Source of the DNA: Chloroflexi bacterium RBG_19FT_COMBO_55_16
GTDB taxonomy: Bacteria; Chloroflexota; Anaerolineae; Anaerolineales; UBA4823
DNA length: 6,496 nucleotides
Assembly (NCBI GenBank): GCA_001795335.1
Contig: MGOK01000065.1
Location: 2,410-8,905 of the forward strand
Direction: 5' to 3'
In this document: one piece after another, positions 5,447-6,496 of the stretch
How positions within the stretch are numbered: the stretch's first letter is position 1
Layout of the letters: each line of letters opens with the position of its first letter
Made by a program: the position numbers and the translations under genes
Notes under the pieces: generated by a model
Told to the model about the DNA's origin: nothing
Databases searched by the model: none
Seen by the model: only the letters and a program-made list of their open reading frames with translations

Positions 5447-6496
5447 CTCGATCTTGGCTGTACGTGACCTGCATCATCGCGGTCACCCTACTGGCCCTGG
5501 GGGTACGCTTGCGGGCTGTGGAGATGCTGCCAGTTGATTATGACGAAGACGACTATCTGGGCGCTGCTCAGCGTTATGTGCGCGCCATCAACGCTGGGGA
5601 CTGGGGGGAGGTTATCCATTACGATTTCAATTATGAACACCCACCGCTAACCAAGCTGGTCTATGGCCTGGCGATCTTAAAGTTACCCGAGGCGCCCTTG
5701 CTCCCTGAGCTGGATTCCACTGCCCCCCCGGCGAAGAGCCTGCCCGAAATCCAGTTCAAGGTTGCACGCCTGGTATCGGCTGCCTTTGGAACGTTGGAGG
5801 TGTTGGCCCTGGCGATCCTAAATCCCCTGGCCGGTTTTTTCCTGGCGATCAACACCTGGCAGATCAAATACACGAGCCAGATCATGCTGGAACCATTGCC
5901 GGCCTTAACCAGCACCCTAGCGGTGTTGTTTTATACACGGTCGAGGGCGAAATGGAATGGTTGGGTACTGCTCTCCGCCATTGCCTTGGGGCTGACCGCG
6001 GCTTCGAAGTATGTCTATTGCCTGGCAGGCATTGCCATCCTGGCTGACTGGTTGTGGGTTACACGGCCGGCATCGCTTCCACGGCTCAGGTCCTGGTCGA
6101 GTGAGGCGTCTTTTCCCCGAGAAGGGATCAGATTGACCGCGCTGGCGCGGTGGTTGGGGCCAGTCATCCTGTGGGGGGTGGTTTCCATCCTTGTGTTCGT
6201 GGTTTTTAACCCGCGCTTGTGGGTAGGCTCAAGCCCACTGTCCCAAGCGTTGCTATATCACTTTGATTACGCTCAAAGCGAGCACGTGCGCCGGGCTGGT
6301 TTCCCGGTATGGCAGCCGCTGGTCTGGTTGAGTATGCCGGTCCCCTGGCACCCGGGCGTTTTCCTGATATCGATCGATCTTTTTGTGAGCCTCCTGGCGG
6401 TGTTGGGGCTGCGCAGGCTGTGGGCAAGGCAGCCCGTCTTTGCTTTATGGCTGGTCATCGCTTTGCTCTTCCTGCTCGTTTGGCCGACCAAGTGGC
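5443..6496 (+). CDS. Multi-pass membrane glycosyltransferase, family 39/PMT-like, 3' truncated by window edge
   Basis: A single frame stays open for 351 codons from the ATG at 5443 to the window edge; the stop lies outside. The protein is strongly hydrophobic, with membrane segments at about 8-26, 108-137, 150-165, 174-204, 236-256, 305-324 and 332-348. The first outside loop carries an acidic cluster VDYDEDDYLG (31-40) and then YEHPPLTKL (64-72). Together they resemble the Asp/Glu motif and the HPP motif of GT-C enzymes such as protein mannosyltransferases and ArnT, which use polyprenyl-phosphate sugars. KYTSQIMLEPLPAL (142-155) and TAASKYVY (185-192) also fit that superfamily. The sugar and acceptor cannot be told. 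The spacing between the second and third membrane segments is short compared with ArnT. The start codon overlaps the rnz stop as ATGA, with no strong ribosome binding site, suggesting translational coupling to rnz. The superfamily call is good; the family 39 assignment is moderate. Confidence 0.78.
   Translation, partial: MTRSWLYVTCIIAVTLLALGVRLRAVEMLPVDYDEDDYLGAAQRYVRAINAGDWGEVIHYDFNYEHPPLTKLVYGLAILKLPEAPLLPELDSTAPPAKSLPEIQFKVARLVSAAFGTLEVLALAILNPLAGFFLAINTWQIKYTSQIMLEPLPALTSTLAVLFYTRSRAKWNGWVLLSAIALGLTAASKYVYCLAGIAILADWLWVTRPASLPRLRSWSSEASFPREGIRLTALARWLGPVILWGVVSILVFVVFNPRLWVGSSPLSQALLYHFDYAQSEHVRRAGFPVWQPLVWLSMPVPWHPGVFLISIDLFVSLLAVLGLRRLWARQPVFALWLVIALLFLLVWPTKW

Overview
The window looks like a piece of bacterial chromosome with moderate to high G+C that varies along it. 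Four hand-counted 60-base blocks give about 48% in the toxin-antitoxin genes, 52% in ptsI, 57% in rnz and up to 75% in the ftsK motor region. The style of the RNase Z and of the family-39-like membrane glycosyltransferase, together with a SpoIIIE-length FtsK, reminds me of Chloroflexota (Anaerolineae-like). That is recognition from memory, not a database result, and is held at modest confidence. I see no phage, insertion sequence, CRISPR, rRNA or tRNA.

Layout, left to right. (1) Bases 1-1127, + strand: the C-terminal two thirds of phosphoenolpyruvate-protein phosphotransferase (PTS enzyme I); its phospho-histidine domain lies before the window. (2) Bases 1128-1216: a short convergent gap with no convincing terminator. 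(3) Bases 1217-1910, - strand: a two-gene toxin-antitoxin module. An AbrB/MazE-type antitoxin is first and a PIN-domain (VapC-like) toxin second, overlapping by 17 nt. The module has its own well-formed promoter, and an array of CTGAT half-sites overlaps the -10 and the ribosome binding site. (4) Bases 1989-4322, - strand: a complete FtsK/SpoIIIE DNA translocase of 777 aa. (5) Bases 4323-4498: a divergent control region. On the ftsK side it holds a perfect extended -10 followed by a degenerate 7-8 nt repeat that fills the predicted 5' leader. On the other side it holds the rnz leader, with a ribosome binding site inside a small inverted repeat. (6) Bases 4499-5446, + strand: ribonuclease Z with a TTG start. 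(7) Bases 5443-6496, + strand: a multi-pass glycosyltransferase-like protein that starts on an ATGA overlap with rnz and runs off the right edge without a stop.

The genes do not form one pathway. PtsI carries sugar-uptake phosphotransfer, FtsK moves chromosomal DNA at the septum, RNase Z matures tRNA 3' ends, and the last gene probably decorates a lipid or protein at the membrane. The TA pair reads as a small accessory module between core genes. I did not find a convincing new multi-gene system. The most unusual signals are regulatory: the CTGAT array in front of the antitoxin, and the ATC-cored repeat that runs into the ftsK start codon in place of a Shine-Dalgarno sequence.
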